Below, in pieces: positions 24,499 to 34,603 of a DNA stretch of 64,000 nucleotides. This stretch comes from UMGS1590 sp900552455 (GTDB lineage Bacteria; Bacillota; Peptococcia; Peptococcales; Peptococcaceae), in assembly GCA_963931105.1 (NCBI GenBank), contig OZ007004.1, positions 372,001 through 436,000 on the forward strand. Reading direction: 5' to 3'. The notes beneath the pieces were generated by a model that ran no database searches, was not told where the DNA came from, and saw only the letters and a list, made by a program, of their open reading frames with translations. The position numbers were made by a program, and so were the translations under genes. Positions within the stretch are counted from its first letter, which is position 1; every line of letters starts with the position of its first letter.

Positions 24499-26148
24499 TT
24501 ATGCTGCGACCGTCACATTGGCGATCTCGATAAAGAGCGGATCTGTGCCAAAGTGAAAATCGCCGATCTTTTCACTGTTCCAGGCAGCGTACTGATATGC
24601 GCTGGTAAACGGCACGAGAATGGCTTCGTCTGTGGCAAAAGTCAGCACCTCGTCATAGATCTCCTGCACGCGCTCTGTCGAAGCAGTGCTGTCGAGCTCT
24701 TTGATAAGGTCCGTGCCGCCGTCCATGGCGAGTGCCACTTTCGAAAGCACCGGATCGCCCATCGTCTCAGGATTCATGTTGGTCATTGTGAGGAACGGAT
24801 CATAATATCCACCGTAGGTGGAATGCATGGTAAAATCATAGTCCCCAGCAACGGTGGTGAACCAGGTCATATTGTCGGCGCCGCGCGGCGTCACATCAAA
24901 ACCAACAGCGCCGAGTTGCTCAGCCACAGCGAGTGCGGCGTCATCCATGGTGCCCTGGTTGGTGATGTAATCGAGCGTGACAGAAAGCGTCTCACCATTC
25001 TTCTCACGCACACCATCGCCATCGCTGTCCGTCCAGCCGGCGCTCTCCAGAAGCTCCGCCGCTTTGTCAGGATCGTAGCTGTAAGTCGTGGTCAGGGCAT
25101 TGCAATACGGCAGATTTTCATCGAGAACCTGGACGCTGGCACTCTCCAGACCAGCGAACACCGTCTCAGCGATGGCATCGCGATCGAGCGCAAACGCCGC
25201 AGCTTGACGCACAGCAGCATCGTCAAATAGCGCAGCCTCTGGATTAAATGCGAGAAAGCGACTGTTCGAAACCTGCTCATCGATCATCGTCCCAATACCT
25301 TCGCGGCCGACAAGCTCTCCATATCCGGCGAAGGAAAGTCGTGAACTGCCAGCGATGAGATCCACCTCGCCATTCGAGAGCGCCAGCACAGCAGCCTCAG
25401 GATCGGCGATAACGTTCACCGTAAAGCTGTCCACATCCGGCGGCTCGCCCCAGTAATTCGGATTGCGCACAAAGGTGTAGCTCGTGCCATCACCATCACC
25501 CTTATACATATACGGGCCACTACCAAAAGTCTGACTGGCGGTGGCTTCCACCGGTGAGAGATCTTCCGCCACTGCGTTCGGCGAAACGATCGCCACCGGA
25601 TTAGCCATGGCCAGATCGTTCAGCATACCGTAATACGGACTCGTGAGATGGAGCGCCACGGTGAGATCATCGACAGCCTCGATGGATTCGGTCAGCGTAC
25701 CTATCTTGCCAAAGCTGCCGATGGCCTCGCCCATATTGGCGAAGGCAGCTTCAATGCTCGTCTTCACCGCTTCTGCATCGAGCGCAGCGCCGTCAGAAAA
25801 CGTCACACCCTCACGCAAATGAAAGGTGTAGGTAAGACCGTCCTCTGAGATATTCCAGCTTTCAGCCAGCGCCGGCTGATAATTGCCTTCGGCGTCGCGA
25901 GTGACAAGCGTGTCGTAGCAGTTGCGGATGTAGTAAACAAAGTCGTAGCCACTGCCTGTACTACCCGGCGCCACTGCCGGATAAAAACCGCTGGAGAAAT
26001 CCCAGCTCTCTGTGGTCGTGATGTGCACCGGCTCGGCGCTCGTCTCCGCTGTGACGGAAGCAGCCTCTTCGCCGCCACCGCCGCAACCGACAAGGCCCAG
26101 CCCAAGCGCGCCGATGAGCGTCAGCGCCAAAAATTTGTGTCGTTTCAT
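24499..26148 (-). CDS. Family-5 extracellular solute-binding lipoprotein, NikA/DppA-like
   Basis: About 549 residues. The signal peptide ends in lipobox LVGC (Cys22). The mature part has the family-5 pattern: DTLVTRDAEGNYQPALAESW, LTYTFHLREGVTFSDGAALDAEAVK, then a C-terminal lobe. These proteins capture nickel-chelate complexes or peptides for an ABC importer. The ATG at 26148 gives a proper signal peptide; the frame to 26187 does not. It is the last gene of a leftward operon with two matching ATPases but no permease gene, so in this window it has no membrane partner of its usual type. Confidence 0.85.
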   Translation of the reverse strand: MKRHKFLALTLIGALGLGLVGCGGGGEEAASVTAETSAEPVHITTTESWDFSSGFYPAVAPGSTGSGYDFVYYIRNCYDTLVTRDAEGNYQPALAESWNISEDGLTYTFHLREGVTFSDGAALDAEAVKTSIEAAFANMGEAIGSFGKIGTLTESIEAVDDLTVALHLTSPYYGMLNDLAMANPVAIVSPNAVAEDLSPVEATASQTFGSGPYMYKGDGDGTSYTFVRNPNYWGEPPDVDSFTVNVIADPEAAVLALSNGEVDLIAGSSRLSFAGYGELVGREGIGTMIDEQVSNSRFLAFNPEAALFDDAAVRQAAAFALDRDAIAETVFAGLESASVQVLDENLPYCNALTTTYSYDPDKAAELLESAGWTDSDGDGVREKNGETLSVTLDYITNQGTMDDAALAVAEQLGAVGFDVTPRGADNMTWFTTVAGDYDFTMHSTYGGYYDPFLTMTNMNPETMGDPVLSKVALAMDGGTDLIKELDSTASTERVQEIYDEVLTFATDEAILVPFTSAYQYAAWNSEKIGDFHFGTDPLFIEIANVTVAA

Positions 26149-26202
26149 ACTATCATCGTCCTTTCGTTTATAATGATCGTCCGCCACTGCGAACAGAATA
26201 CT

Positions 26203-26991
26203 CTAAAGAAGACGCGCCGCAGAAAAAAGCGCACGGCTGTAAGGATCGCAGAAATCTGCCGCACTTCCCCGCCAGGAATGCTGTTCCACGATGCGTCCTG
26301 CGCGCATCACAGCAAAGTGGTCAGCGAGACCTGCCGCTGCAGCGATGTCATGGGTGATGAAGAGGATGCCGAGCCCTTTCGTCTGGCGCAGCTCGGCAAG
26401 AAAATGCAAGAGGTGCATCTGACTCTCACCGTCAAGGCCGCTGGTGGCTTCATCGCAAACGAGAAATCGCGGCGCCGGAGCAAGCGCCCGTGCGATGCAC
26501 ACGCGTTTCTGTTGTCCTCCTGAGAGGGTCGGCGTTTTCTGCGTGAGCAACGCTTCGGAAAGCCCTAACTCCTGCGCCAGCTCACGCACGCGTGGGCGAA
26601 TTCTCTGCCGCGGCCAACTCAGATGAACGAGCGGCTCGGCAATGGCGCGCCCAACGCTCTGATGCGGATCGAGTGCACTCTTCGCATCCTGCTGCACGAA
26701 CCCCAAGGTGCGCGCAAGCAGACGGCGATCAGCACGCGTTTTACGCATGAGCGGCGCGCCATCGAGTTCTACACTGCCGGCCGTCGGCGTCTCGAGCGCG
26801 AGCAGAAGCCGCGCCAGCGTGCTCTTGCCGCTTCCACTCTCGCCGACGACAGCCAAAATCTCGCCTGCACGCAGAGTGAGACTCACACGATCGAGCACAG
26901 TCACTGCGCCGTAGCGTTTCACAAGCGCGTAGGCTTCCAACCCAGCTGAACCCGATCGGCTATCCTCTGGTCGCACCGCCCTCACCTCCAT
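26203..26991 (-). CDS. ABC importer ATPase, NikE/OppF-like
   Basis: 262 residues. Walker A GESGSGKST, Q-loop FVQQDAKSALDP, signature LSGGQQKRV, Walker B FLVCDEATSGLD and switch His FITHD are all intact. The QQD...ALDP Q-loop is typical of the NikE/OppF half of peptide or nickel importers. It begins inside the end of the preceding ATPase gene (overlap 26960-26991). Two starts are possible: ATG at 26991 without a close ribosome site, or GTG at 26976 with GGAGGTGAG eight bases before it. It should pair with the upstream NikD-like ATPase. Confidence 0.83.
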   Translation of the reverse strand: MEVRAVRPEDSRSGSAGLEAYALVKRYGAVTVLDRVSLTLRAGEILAVVGESGSGKSTLARLLLALETPTAGSVELDGAPLMRKTRADRRLLARTLGFVQQDAKSALDPHQSVGRAIAEPLVHLSWPRQRIRPRVRELAQELGLSEALLTQKTPTLSGGQQKRVCIARALAPAPRFLVCDEATSGLDGESQMHLLHFLAELRQTKGLGILFITHDIAAAAGLADHFAVMRAGRIVEQHSWRGSAADFCDPYSRALFSAARLL

Positions 26992-27703
26992 CCGTCCAAG
27001 CCAGGATCTCCTGCACAGCGCCACAGCACGTGATCTGCCCACCGTCCAGTACCAGCGCAGTGCCGCCCAGCGTTTTGAGAAGATCAAGATCGTGCGTCAC
27101 CACAAAAAGCGCACAGCCGTGCGCCGAGAGGCTGCGCAACGCGTCCGCCACTGTACGGCGATGCAGTACATCAAGGGCTGCCGTCGGCTCGTCAGCGATC
27201 ACAAGCTCTGCGCCCACAGCGAGCGCCATAGCGATGAGGGTGCGTTGGAGCATACCACCGGAGAGTTCGTTCGGCCGCTTTACGAGCACCTCATTCACTT
27301 CGGTGAGCCCCGCTGCTTCGCAGGCCTTCACGCAGCCTGCCCAGGCTTCCGCCTTCTGCTGCGACCGCACCAACCGCAGCAAGCGCACCATTTGCGCCCC
27401 CACACACTGCTGCGGCGCCCAGGCTGTCATCGGATTCTGCGGCACAAAAGCGATACGGCTGCCATAGAGACTGCACCGAATGTGTCGCTCAAGCGCGAGC
27501 AGATCATACCCGCCAAAACTCAGCGCGCCGCTCGCGGCAAAAGTCTGCGGTGAAAGCTGCCCCAGAATCGCCCGACAGATCAGTGTTTTGCCACTGCCCG
27601 AAGGCCCGATAACCGTGAGCCTTTCTCCAGGCATCAGTGAAAAACAGAGATCATGAAGCAGCACCAGCCGCAACAATCGCCTGACAAGCCAGCGCCCTGT
27701 CAT
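26960..27703 (-). CDS. ABC importer ATPase, NikD/OppD-like, with NikB-like N-terminal stub
   Basis: 247 residues. Walker A GPSGSGKT, Q-loop FVPQNPMTAW, signature LSGGMLQRT, Walker B LVIADEPTAALD and switch His VVTHD are intact, as in NikD. The first 14 residues, MTGRWLVRRLLRLV, do not look like an ATPase start. They look like the opening of NikB/DppB permeases (short Met-x-x-Arg-Tyr/Trp-Leu-x-Arg-Arg-Leu-Leu segment). The usual first strand and A-loop of NikD are missing. The ATG overlaps the stop of the preceding gene (ATGA), as a permease start would. I infer an in-frame deletion joining nikB codon 14 to nikD near residue 20, removing nikC. Confidence 0.8.
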   Translation of the reverse strand: MTGRWLVRRLLRLVLLHDLCFSLMPGERLTVIGPSGSGKTLICRAILGQLSPQTFAASGALSFGGYDLLALERHIRCSLYGSRIAFVPQNPMTAWAPQQCVGAQMVRLLRLVRSQQKAEAWAGCVKACEAAGLTEVNEVLVKRPNELSGGMLQRTLIAMALAVGAELVIADEPTAALDVLHRRTVADALRSLSAHGCALFVVTHDLDLLKTLGGTALVLDGGQITCCGAVQEILAWTDGGEGGATRG

Positions 27704-29442
27704 GGCGCGATCTTCCATGCGCCGGCACGATTGCTCACGTTCCAAAAACGACGATAAATGCCTTCTTCTGCGAGCAGCTCCTCGTGCGTGCCACGCTGCA
27801 CAATGTGCCCGCCGTCGACAACAAGGATCTGTTCAGCACTACGGATCGTCGCCAGTCTATGCGCAATGACCACAAGGGTCTTTCCGCGAGCGAGAGCGCT
27901 GATCGCCTGCTGCAGTTCCGCTTCATTCTCGGGATCGACGCTTGCTGTGGCCTCATCCAGCAACACGATCGATGCATCTTTGAGCAAAGCGCGGGCGATA
28001 GAGATTCGCTGCCGCTCGCCACCGGAAAGTGTTGCGCCACCTTCGCCGATGATGGTGTCATAGCCCTGCGGCAGCTGCATGATAAAATCGTGGCAGCGCG
28101 CCTCCTTTGCCGCGCAGATCACCTCCTCCATGGAAGCATTCGGCACACCGAAGCGAATGTTGGCTGCGATGGAATCGTGAAAGAGGTAGACATTCTGAAA
28201 CACCATGCTGATATTCGCCAGCAGACTGTCGCAAGAAAACTCCCGCACGTCGTGGTCACCAACGCGCACGCTTCCCTGGTCCACGTCCCAGAAGCGAGCG
28301 ATGAGTCGGGTGATGGTCGTCTTGCCGCTGCCAGAAGGGCCGACAATGGCAGTCATGCTACGCGCCGGCACGGTAAAACTCACATCCTCCAGAATGCGTG
28401 CACCGTCTGCATAGGCAAAACACACATGATCGAAGGCGATGTCAAAGTGCTGGAGCGCAATGTCTCTGCCATTCTCGTCGATGACAGGCGCCTCTTTGAT
28501 GCGTGTGACGCGGTCGAGCACGGCATCGAGCAGCCGAAGCATCGAAGTAATCTCTCCGATCACTTCGATCGGCCCAAAGATCGTGAACGAAGCAAGGAGA
28601 ATCACGGCGAGATAAGGAAAGGTCAACGTGCCCTGTACGGCAAAGAGAGCGCTGGCAGCCATGATCACGCAGGCTGTCACGCGAAAGATCAGCCCGTAAG
28701 CGGCAGTGAGCGGCGTGAACGTGCGCTCAAGATGAATGGCGGCGCGAGCATTGCGTGTGTAGGCGGCGCTGATCTCTGCGAGATTTTTCTCCGCCATGTT
28801 GAACGATTTGACCACGCTGATGCCCTGCACAAATTCCAGCGTCGCTGCCACGGCTTCCGCCTGCACCTGTTGACGCTCCGCAGCAATCTCGACACCGCGC
28901 TTCTGCATGTAATTGTAGAGCGGGAAACTCAGAAGCACCGCAAGGATAAAGATGAGTCCCAACCGCCAGTCAAAAATAAGAATGCAGAGGGTAATCGCCG
29001 CCATCGAGACGAGACCGGTGAGCACGCGGTCCAGCAGATGCATGCCATAGTTCTCGAGATAATTGAGATCGTTGGTCATCGTCGCTGTGAGATCGCCGAG
29101 GCTGTGGTCGTAGAAAAAACCCATCGGCACGCGCCGCAGCCGGTCGCCGAGACTTACACGTTCGCGCGCCACAAATTCGAAACCAGCCGTGCTCTGCAGT
29201 CGGTAGGTCACGTACTTGAGCAGGATACGCAGAAGCGTCGCTCCGACGAGGAGCAGTAGCACCGTGCGCCAAAGCGCAGCGTCAGCCAGGCCGCCTGCGG
29301 CAAACCGTTCCAGCACGAGAAAAACCGCTCCGAGGGGCAGCATCGCCGCCATGGCATCAAGAAAACTCGTAAGGATGCTGAGCTGCACCCGTCCGCGCAG
29401 ATCGCCGCTCATCACGAGCAGCCTTTTGATGATCGCTAACAT
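27700..29442 (-). CDS. Exporter-fold ABC half-transporter (YbtP/YbtQ/IrtAB-like), second subunit
   Basis: 580 residues. Six transmembrane helices (about residues 15-310) are fused to an ATPase with Walker A GPSGSGKT, signature LSGGERQRI, Walker B IVLLDEATASVD and His IAHR. The gene overlaps its partner by seven bases, so the two form a heterodimer. Paired half-transporters next to AraC regulators are often metallophore importers (YbtPQ, IrtAB) in spite of their exporter fold. That role is inferred from context; multidrug export is the alternative. ATG at 29442 follows GGGAGGGAG. Confidence 0.85.
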   Translation of the reverse strand: MLAIIKRLLVMSGDLRGRVQLSILTSFLDAMAAMLPLGAVFLVLERFAAGGLADAALWRTVLLLLVGATLLRILLKYVTYRLQSTAGFEFVARERVSLGDRLRRVPMGFFYDHSLGDLTATMTNDLNYLENYGMHLLDRVLTGLVSMAAITLCILIFDWRLGLIFILAVLLSFPLYNYMQKRGVEIAAERQQVQAEAVAATLEFVQGISVVKSFNMAEKNLAEISAAYTRNARAAIHLERTFTPLTAAYGLIFRVTACVIMAASALFAVQGTLTFPYLAVILLASFTIFGPIEVIGEITSMLRLLDAVLDRVTRIKEAPVIDENGRDIALQHFDIAFDHVCFAYADGARILEDVSFTVPARSMTAIVGPSGSGKTTITRLIARFWDVDQGSVRVGDHDVREFSCDSLLANISMVFQNVYLFHDSIAANIRFGVPNASMEEVICAAKEARCHDFIMQLPQGYDTIIGEGGATLSGGERQRISIARALLKDASIVLLDEATASVDPENEAELQQAISALARGKTLVVIAHRLATIRSAEQILVVDGGHIVQRGTHEELLAEEGIYRRFWNVSNRAGAWKIAP

Positions 29443-31244
29443 TGTTCTCCCTCCCTCTGGGCACGTTGGCCTTTGGCGGTGGCCTTCTCCACAATCTGCC
29501 AGTCCATGGCCTGCACATGCGTCTGCCACATGGCGCGATAGGTGTCGCTTTTCACCAGCAGCTCTTCGTGCGTGCCACGTGCAGAGACCGCGCCGTCCTT
29601 GAGCACAAGGATCTGATCCGCGTGCATGATCGTCTGCAGCCTGTGCGCGATAACAATGAGTGTTTTATCTTTCGTCAGCGCATCAATGGCGCGCTGCAAT
29701 TTATCTTCATTCTCCGGATCTGTAAAGGCAGTTGCCTCGTCGAGAATAACGATCGGAGCGTCCTTTAAGAGCGCCCGAGCAAGCGCCAATCTCTGCCGTT
29801 CGCCGCCAGAGAGCCGCGCGCCGGCGTCGCCGGCATTTGTGTCATAGCCTGCCGGAAAGCGTGCAATGAAGCTGTCGCAGCCAGCCTGCGTCGCCGCCCA
29901 TTCCACTTCGGCGTCTGTCGCAGTGGGACGACCGATGCGAATGTTTTCGCGCAAGCTGCGGTTGAAAAGAAAATTCTCCTGAGAAACGTAACTGATCTGG
30001 TCGTTCAGCACATCCAGGCTCATCTGGCGCACATCCACACCTCCTATCTTCACCGCCCCCTGTGCCACGTCCCAATAGCGGGCGATGAGCCGCGCCAGAG
30101 TCGATTTGCCGCTTCCTGACGGACCAACGAGCGCTGTCACGCTGCCTGCCGGCGCTGTCAATGAGACGCCGTGGATGGTTTCACGCCCAGCTTCGTAGCT
30201 GAAATGGACATCTTCCAGCACAACGTCGCTGTGCTGCGGTCGCTGCGACTCAGAAGTGAGGGGAAGCTCTGGCAGCGCCAACACGGCCTGTACCTGTGGC
30301 ACCACTTCCATGACGACGGAGAGATTTTCCATGAATTCCATCATGGTTTGTAGCGAACTCACGATCGCCATCGCCAGGAGCATGCAGAGGATAGCTTCAT
30401 CCAGGCTGACGATCCCGGCGGCATAGAGCGCCATGCCGACGGGCAGCACAAACACGATAGTCTGCGGCATGATCGCCTGGCCGGCGCTCATAAACGGCCA
30501 GCAATGGGCATACCATTTTGTCGTGATATCGCGTACTCTGAACACAGCGTCCTTCAGCCGTTCCATACGCGAGGCGGACTGCCCGAACGCGCGCACTACC
30601 TCGATGCCGTTCACATACTCGACGATCGTTGCGTTCATATGCATGTTGCTCGCCAGATAATCCTGCATCATCTTGTTGCGACCGAACATCATGCAGTAAT
30701 ACACCGCCAGCCCCAAAATACCTGAGGCCAGCGCAGCTAGCGCCATGCGCCAGTCGATGATCACGAGATACGCGAGCACAAAGAGCGGTGTCGCGATCGC
30801 CGCTGTGACTTCTGGGATGATGTGCGCCAGTGGGATTTCCAGCCGCTCGGCATCATCGATGATGAGCGGCTTGTAAGCACCAGACGAACGCGCCTGCACA
30901 GTGCCCATCGAAACGCGGCTGAGCTTTTGCAGCATGCGCACGCGCACATGAGCGATGATCTCATAGGCCGCTTCGTGGGCAGAAAGCGTGGCGCGCGCCG
31001 AAAGCCCTTTCTGGAACACGTAGCCGAGCACCGCCAGCGCAGCAAGTCCAAGCGCCGCACGCACGTCCAGCGACCCCGTCAATGCATGCTGAAGCAATGA
31101 CGCCACTGCAAGATACGGCACGATACCGCAAAATGCACTGAACACCGCTAGCACCGTCGCCAGCGTGAGTTTACCGCGTTTTTCCTCAGCGAAACCATAG
31201 ATGATCTTAAACGGAGATTCGCGTTTTGCCACTTGTTCTTCCAT
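29436..31244 (-). CDS. Exporter-fold ABC half-transporter (YbtP/YbtQ/IrtAB-like), first subunit
   Basis: 602 residues. A six-helix membrane domain (about 18-300) is followed by an ATPase with Walker A GPSGSGKST, signature LSGGERQRL, Walker B IVILDEATAFTDPEN and IAHR. The Walker-B extension AFTDPEN, with Thr-Asp in place of the usual Ser-x-Asp, is common in YbtPQ-like proteins. The ATG at 31244 gives the natural N-terminus MEEQVAKRESPFK; the ribosome site is weak. First gene of the leftward five-gene operon, divergent from the AraC regulator. Confidence 0.85.
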   Translation of the reverse strand: MEEQVAKRESPFKIIYGFAEEKRGKLTLATVLAVFSAFCGIVPYLAVASLLQHALTGSLDVRAALGLAALAVLGYVFQKGLSARATLSAHEAAYEIIAHVRVRMLQKLSRVSMGTVQARSSGAYKPLIIDDAERLEIPLAHIIPEVTAAIATPLFVLAYLVIIDWRMALAALASGILGLAVYYCMMFGRNKMMQDYLASNMHMNATIVEYVNGIEVVRAFGQSASRMERLKDAVFRVRDITTKWYAHCWPFMSAGQAIMPQTIVFVLPVGMALYAAGIVSLDEAILCMLLAMAIVSSLQTMMEFMENLSVVMEVVPQVQAVLALPELPLTSESQRPQHSDVVLEDVHFSYEAGRETIHGVSLTAPAGSVTALVGPSGSGKSTLARLIARYWDVAQGAVKIGGVDVRQMSLDVLNDQISYVSQENFLFNRSLRENIRIGRPTATDAEVEWAATQAGCDSFIARFPAGYDTNAGDAGARLSGGERQRLALARALLKDAPIVILDEATAFTDPENEDKLQRAIDALTKDKTLIVIAHRLQTIMHADQILVLKDGAVSARGTHEELLVKSDTYRAMWQTHVQAMDWQIVEKATAKGQRAQREGEQC

Positions 31245-31425
31245 GTTCACACCAACTTTCTGAATTCGGTTATCGTTAGCATACAATAATTTTCATGTGC
31301 CTTGTGCCCGAATCTGTCCTGCTCATGCCCCAATTCGATACAATCGTCTTGCAATTCGCGCAATTTCATACTATCTCGATTATATTAGTTGCGGCTAACG
31401 TTGATTCAAAAAAGGAGGCCCTACC

Positions 31426-32388
31426 ATGCGTTTACAATGGTCCACGCCAGAAATCACACCACGCGCCTATCTACTCACCCGCAGCGATGGCACGCCGCAA
31501 TCGCTCACCCCGCAGAACTGTGCGCTCGCGCTCCCTGAGCAGATCGCCGCTGGCAATGTCGGTATGACGATGCTCAGCGACGGGCTCGCACTCATTCATT
31601 CGGAAATGAATTTTCGCGAATCGCTCACCATCCACGAACAGCACGAACGCCGCCGCATCTTCCAGCTCTGCTTCTGTCTTGAAGGAGATTGGCAGTGGGA
31701 TTTCGGCAGCTCAAGCCTCAGCACCCAACCGATGCGATGCAGCCTGCAGCAGGGTTTTTTCGACCGCTGCACGAGTTTTTTCGCCGCAGGTACCCGCTGT
31801 CGCACGCTCAGCCTGAGCCTGGAGCCCGCACGCTATCCCGATCTCGCTGACACACTCGCCGCAGCGCATCTTCTGGTTGGCGATTGCCCGGTGACGACGC
31901 AGGATTTTGCCACAACGCCGCAGATGCGCCGCGTGCTAGACGAGATTGCAAACTGTCCACCAGAACGCAGCCTGCGCCGACTCTTTCTCGAAAGTAAGGC
32001 GCTCGAGCTCATCGTGCTCTTTTGCGACATGCTCTCTCCAGCACCCGCCGCGCCGCCACTCACTCGCGATACCAACGCCTGCCTCGACAAGGCCCGCGCG
32101 TTCATCGACGCGCGCTATCTGCATCCGCCAACCACCAGAGAGATCGCCCGCGCCTGCTATCTCAGCGAGACAGCATTGCGCCGTGGCTTCAAAGCGCGCT
32201 TTGGCTGCACGGTCTACGAATACATTCTCGAGCGCCGCCTGCGCATGGCCCACGACCTCCTCGAATGCGGCCGCTACAAGGTGAAAGACGTCGCCTGGAT
32301 GGTCGGCTACACAAACGTCAGCCACTTCATCGATGCCTTCCGCAAACATTACGGCCTCACTCCCGGTGAATGCCTGCGCGAGCGATAA
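31426..32388 (+). CDS. AraC-family regulator (YbtA/PchR-like position)
   Basis: 320 residues. The C-terminal 100 residues hold two helix-turn-helix motifs: TTREIARACYLSETALRRGFKARFG and VKDVAWMVGYTNVSHFIDAFRKHYG followed by TPGECL, the AraC signature. The N-terminal 210 residues are a ligand-binding region with no clear family motif, although the EQHERRRIFQLCFCLEGDW stretch recalls PchR-type siderophore regulators. A strong AAAGGAGG precedes the ATG. The 181-base gap to the divergent ABC operon should hold its operator. Confidence 0.88.
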   Translation: MRLQWSTPEITPRAYLLTRSDGTPQSLTPQNCALALPEQIAAGNVGMTMLSDGLALIHSEMNFRESLTIHEQHERRRIFQLCFCLEGDWQWDFGSSSLSTQPMRCSLQQGFFDRCTSFFAAGTRCRTLSLSLEPARYPDLADTLAAAHLLVGDCPVTTQDFATTPQMRRVLDEIANCPPERSLRRLFLESKALELIVLFCDMLSPAPAAPPLTRDTNACLDKARAFIDARYLHPPTTREIARACYLSETALRRGFKARFGCTVYEYILERRLRMAHDLLECGRYKVKDVAWMVGYTNVSHFIDAFRKHYGLTPGECLRER

Positions 32389-32488
32389 AATACCGCAGCA
32401 CATGAATCCAATTATCGCCCGAGCAGCTCATCTTTGACACTCAGCCGCAACTTCGGCCAAATATTCCCGCTCTGCTACCTGCTCCGGT

Positions 32489-32660
32489 TGTACAGCCTGA
32501 TCGAATACTACGGACTATCTTTTCGTCGCCAGCGCTGTTACTCCTTTGATCAGCCGTGACCCGAAACGTCATCTGCTGCGCAATCCCGTTGTTTTGCTGC
32601 TCACGCTCCTGCAATTCTGTTCGGAGCGCGCCACCACTTCGCCGCCGAGAACCGCGCCTG
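32489..32660 (+). pseudogene. Relic of a vanZ 3' end and vanY 5' end
   Basis: The 391-base gap between the AraC gene and vanR is not empty. From 32489, GTACAGCCTGATCGAATACT matches the vanZ end at about 35312 (TACAGCCTGATCGGATACT). ACTATCTTTTCG and GCTGTTACTC then follow the post-vanZ spacer, and the next 110 bases align loosely with the vanY opening (CTGCTC...TTCTGTTCGGAGC against CTGCTCGTC...TTCTGGTCGGAGC). The reading frame is broken. I read this as a decayed second copy of the vanZ/vanY junction. Confidence 0.55.
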
Positions 32661-32686
32661 CGACTGCGGCGGCAGAAAATTAGCGA

Positions 32687-32706
32687 CAGCCTCACAAAAG
32701 ATGCCA
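32687..32706. repeat. Second copy of a 20-base repeat
   Basis: CAGCCTCACAAAAGATGCCA is identical to 24335-24354 in the uspA promoter. The sequences on either side differ. Confidence 0.7.
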
Positions 32707-32720
32707 GCTTTACCTGCAAC

Positions 32721-32750
32721 TTGTTCTCACGCGCAACTCTGTGGTACACT
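32721..32750 (+). promoter_or_regulatory. Promoter of the van-type module
   Basis: TTGTTC (32721-32726), 18 bases, TACACT (32745-32750), 30 bases before the vanR-like start. Confidence 0.6.
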
Positions 32751-32779
32751 GAAACCACAAGATCAAAGGAGGTGCCTCC

Positions 32780-33458
<679 letters not shown>

Positions 33459-33472
<14 letters not shown>

Positions 33473-34541
33473 CAACATCAGCCGCTGGACGGGCGTGCTC
33501 TTTCGCCGCTATCTGCGCCAATGCACCCTCTGGGCGGCGGCGCTGATCGTCTGCGGCGGTCTCTTCGACACCATCATCCAGATCATGCCGATGTATTATC
33601 AAGCTGAATTCTACCTGCGCTACCGCTCCCTCTACACCGCCTGCGTCTGCGTCGCCATCTGGACCGTCATCGTTCTCGTGCTCACCTGGCGGCTCGTGCG
33701 CCGCGCTGCCAGCTACATCGACGAGGTGCAGGAAGCTGCGCACCAGGTCGCCAGCGCAAACGACGACCTCATCACCCTCTCGCCGGAGCTTTCGGAGATC
33801 GCCGCCGATCTCAACCAGCTCAAGCAGGAATCGCTGGCCAACGCCCGCGCCGCCAAAGAAGCCGAGAACCGCAAGAGCGATCTCATCATGTACCTGGCCC
33901 ACGATCTCAAAACGCCGCTGGCCTCTGTCATCGGCTATCTGCAGCTCTTGCGCGACGAGCCCACCCTTCCAGAAGAAGCGCGCACGCGCTACCTGGCCAC
34001 AACCTTGCGCAAAGCCGAGCGGCTCGATGCGCTGACCAACGAGTTTTTCGAGATCACCCGTTTCAATCTCTCAGAAATCCCTCTCGCGCCGCAGCGCATG
34101 GATCTTTCGCTCCTCCTCGAGCAGCTCGTCTTCGAAGCACAGCCACAGCTCGCAGAGAAAAATCTCACCGCCGCCCTCCACACGCCGGAGCAGCTTCCGC
34201 TGCGCGCCGATCCCGCGGGCCTCTCGCGCGTCTTCGACAATCTCTTGCGCAACGCCATCCTCTACAGCTGGCCCGATACGGAAATTGACATCACCGCGAC
34301 AGCCGACGACGAGCGCGCCACGATCCGCTTCACCAACCAGGGCGACACCATTCCACCAGAAAAACTTTCCCGTCTCTTCGAGCAATTCTTCCGACTCGAT
34401 GCTTCCCGCGCCACGAGCGGCGGTGCCGGATTGGGGCTCGCCATTGCCCGCGCCATCACCCGCCAGCACGGCGGCGACATCACCGCCGAAAGCGCAAACG
34501 ACCGCGTCACCTTCACCGTCACTTTGCCGACTGGAATGTGA
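33459..34541 (+). CDS. VanS-type sensor histidine kinase
   Basis: 360 residues. Two membrane helices (about 24-42 and 60-78) enclose a short external loop of about 18 residues, unlike the large sensor of the other kinase in this window. The phospho-acceptor lies in MYLAHDLKTPLASVIGYLQLL (His148), nearly the VanS motif. Nucleotide boxes NLLRNAI and GGAGLGLAI follow. The start is the ATG at 33459, overlapping vanR; a TTG at 33453 is possible. The short loop suggests sensing inside or at the membrane. Confidence 0.87.
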
Positions 34542-34603
34542 GAAAATCGTGAGAAATTTGCACGAAAATCGCAAGGATTTTGAGAGCCCTCCTTCAAACA
34601 CTG

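Noticed and set aside
24499..32388. A complete staphylopine-type metallophore locus
   Set aside because: No nicotianamine-synthase-like or histidine-racemase-like gene is present, and the opine dehydrogenases are 15 kb away and of a shorter type.
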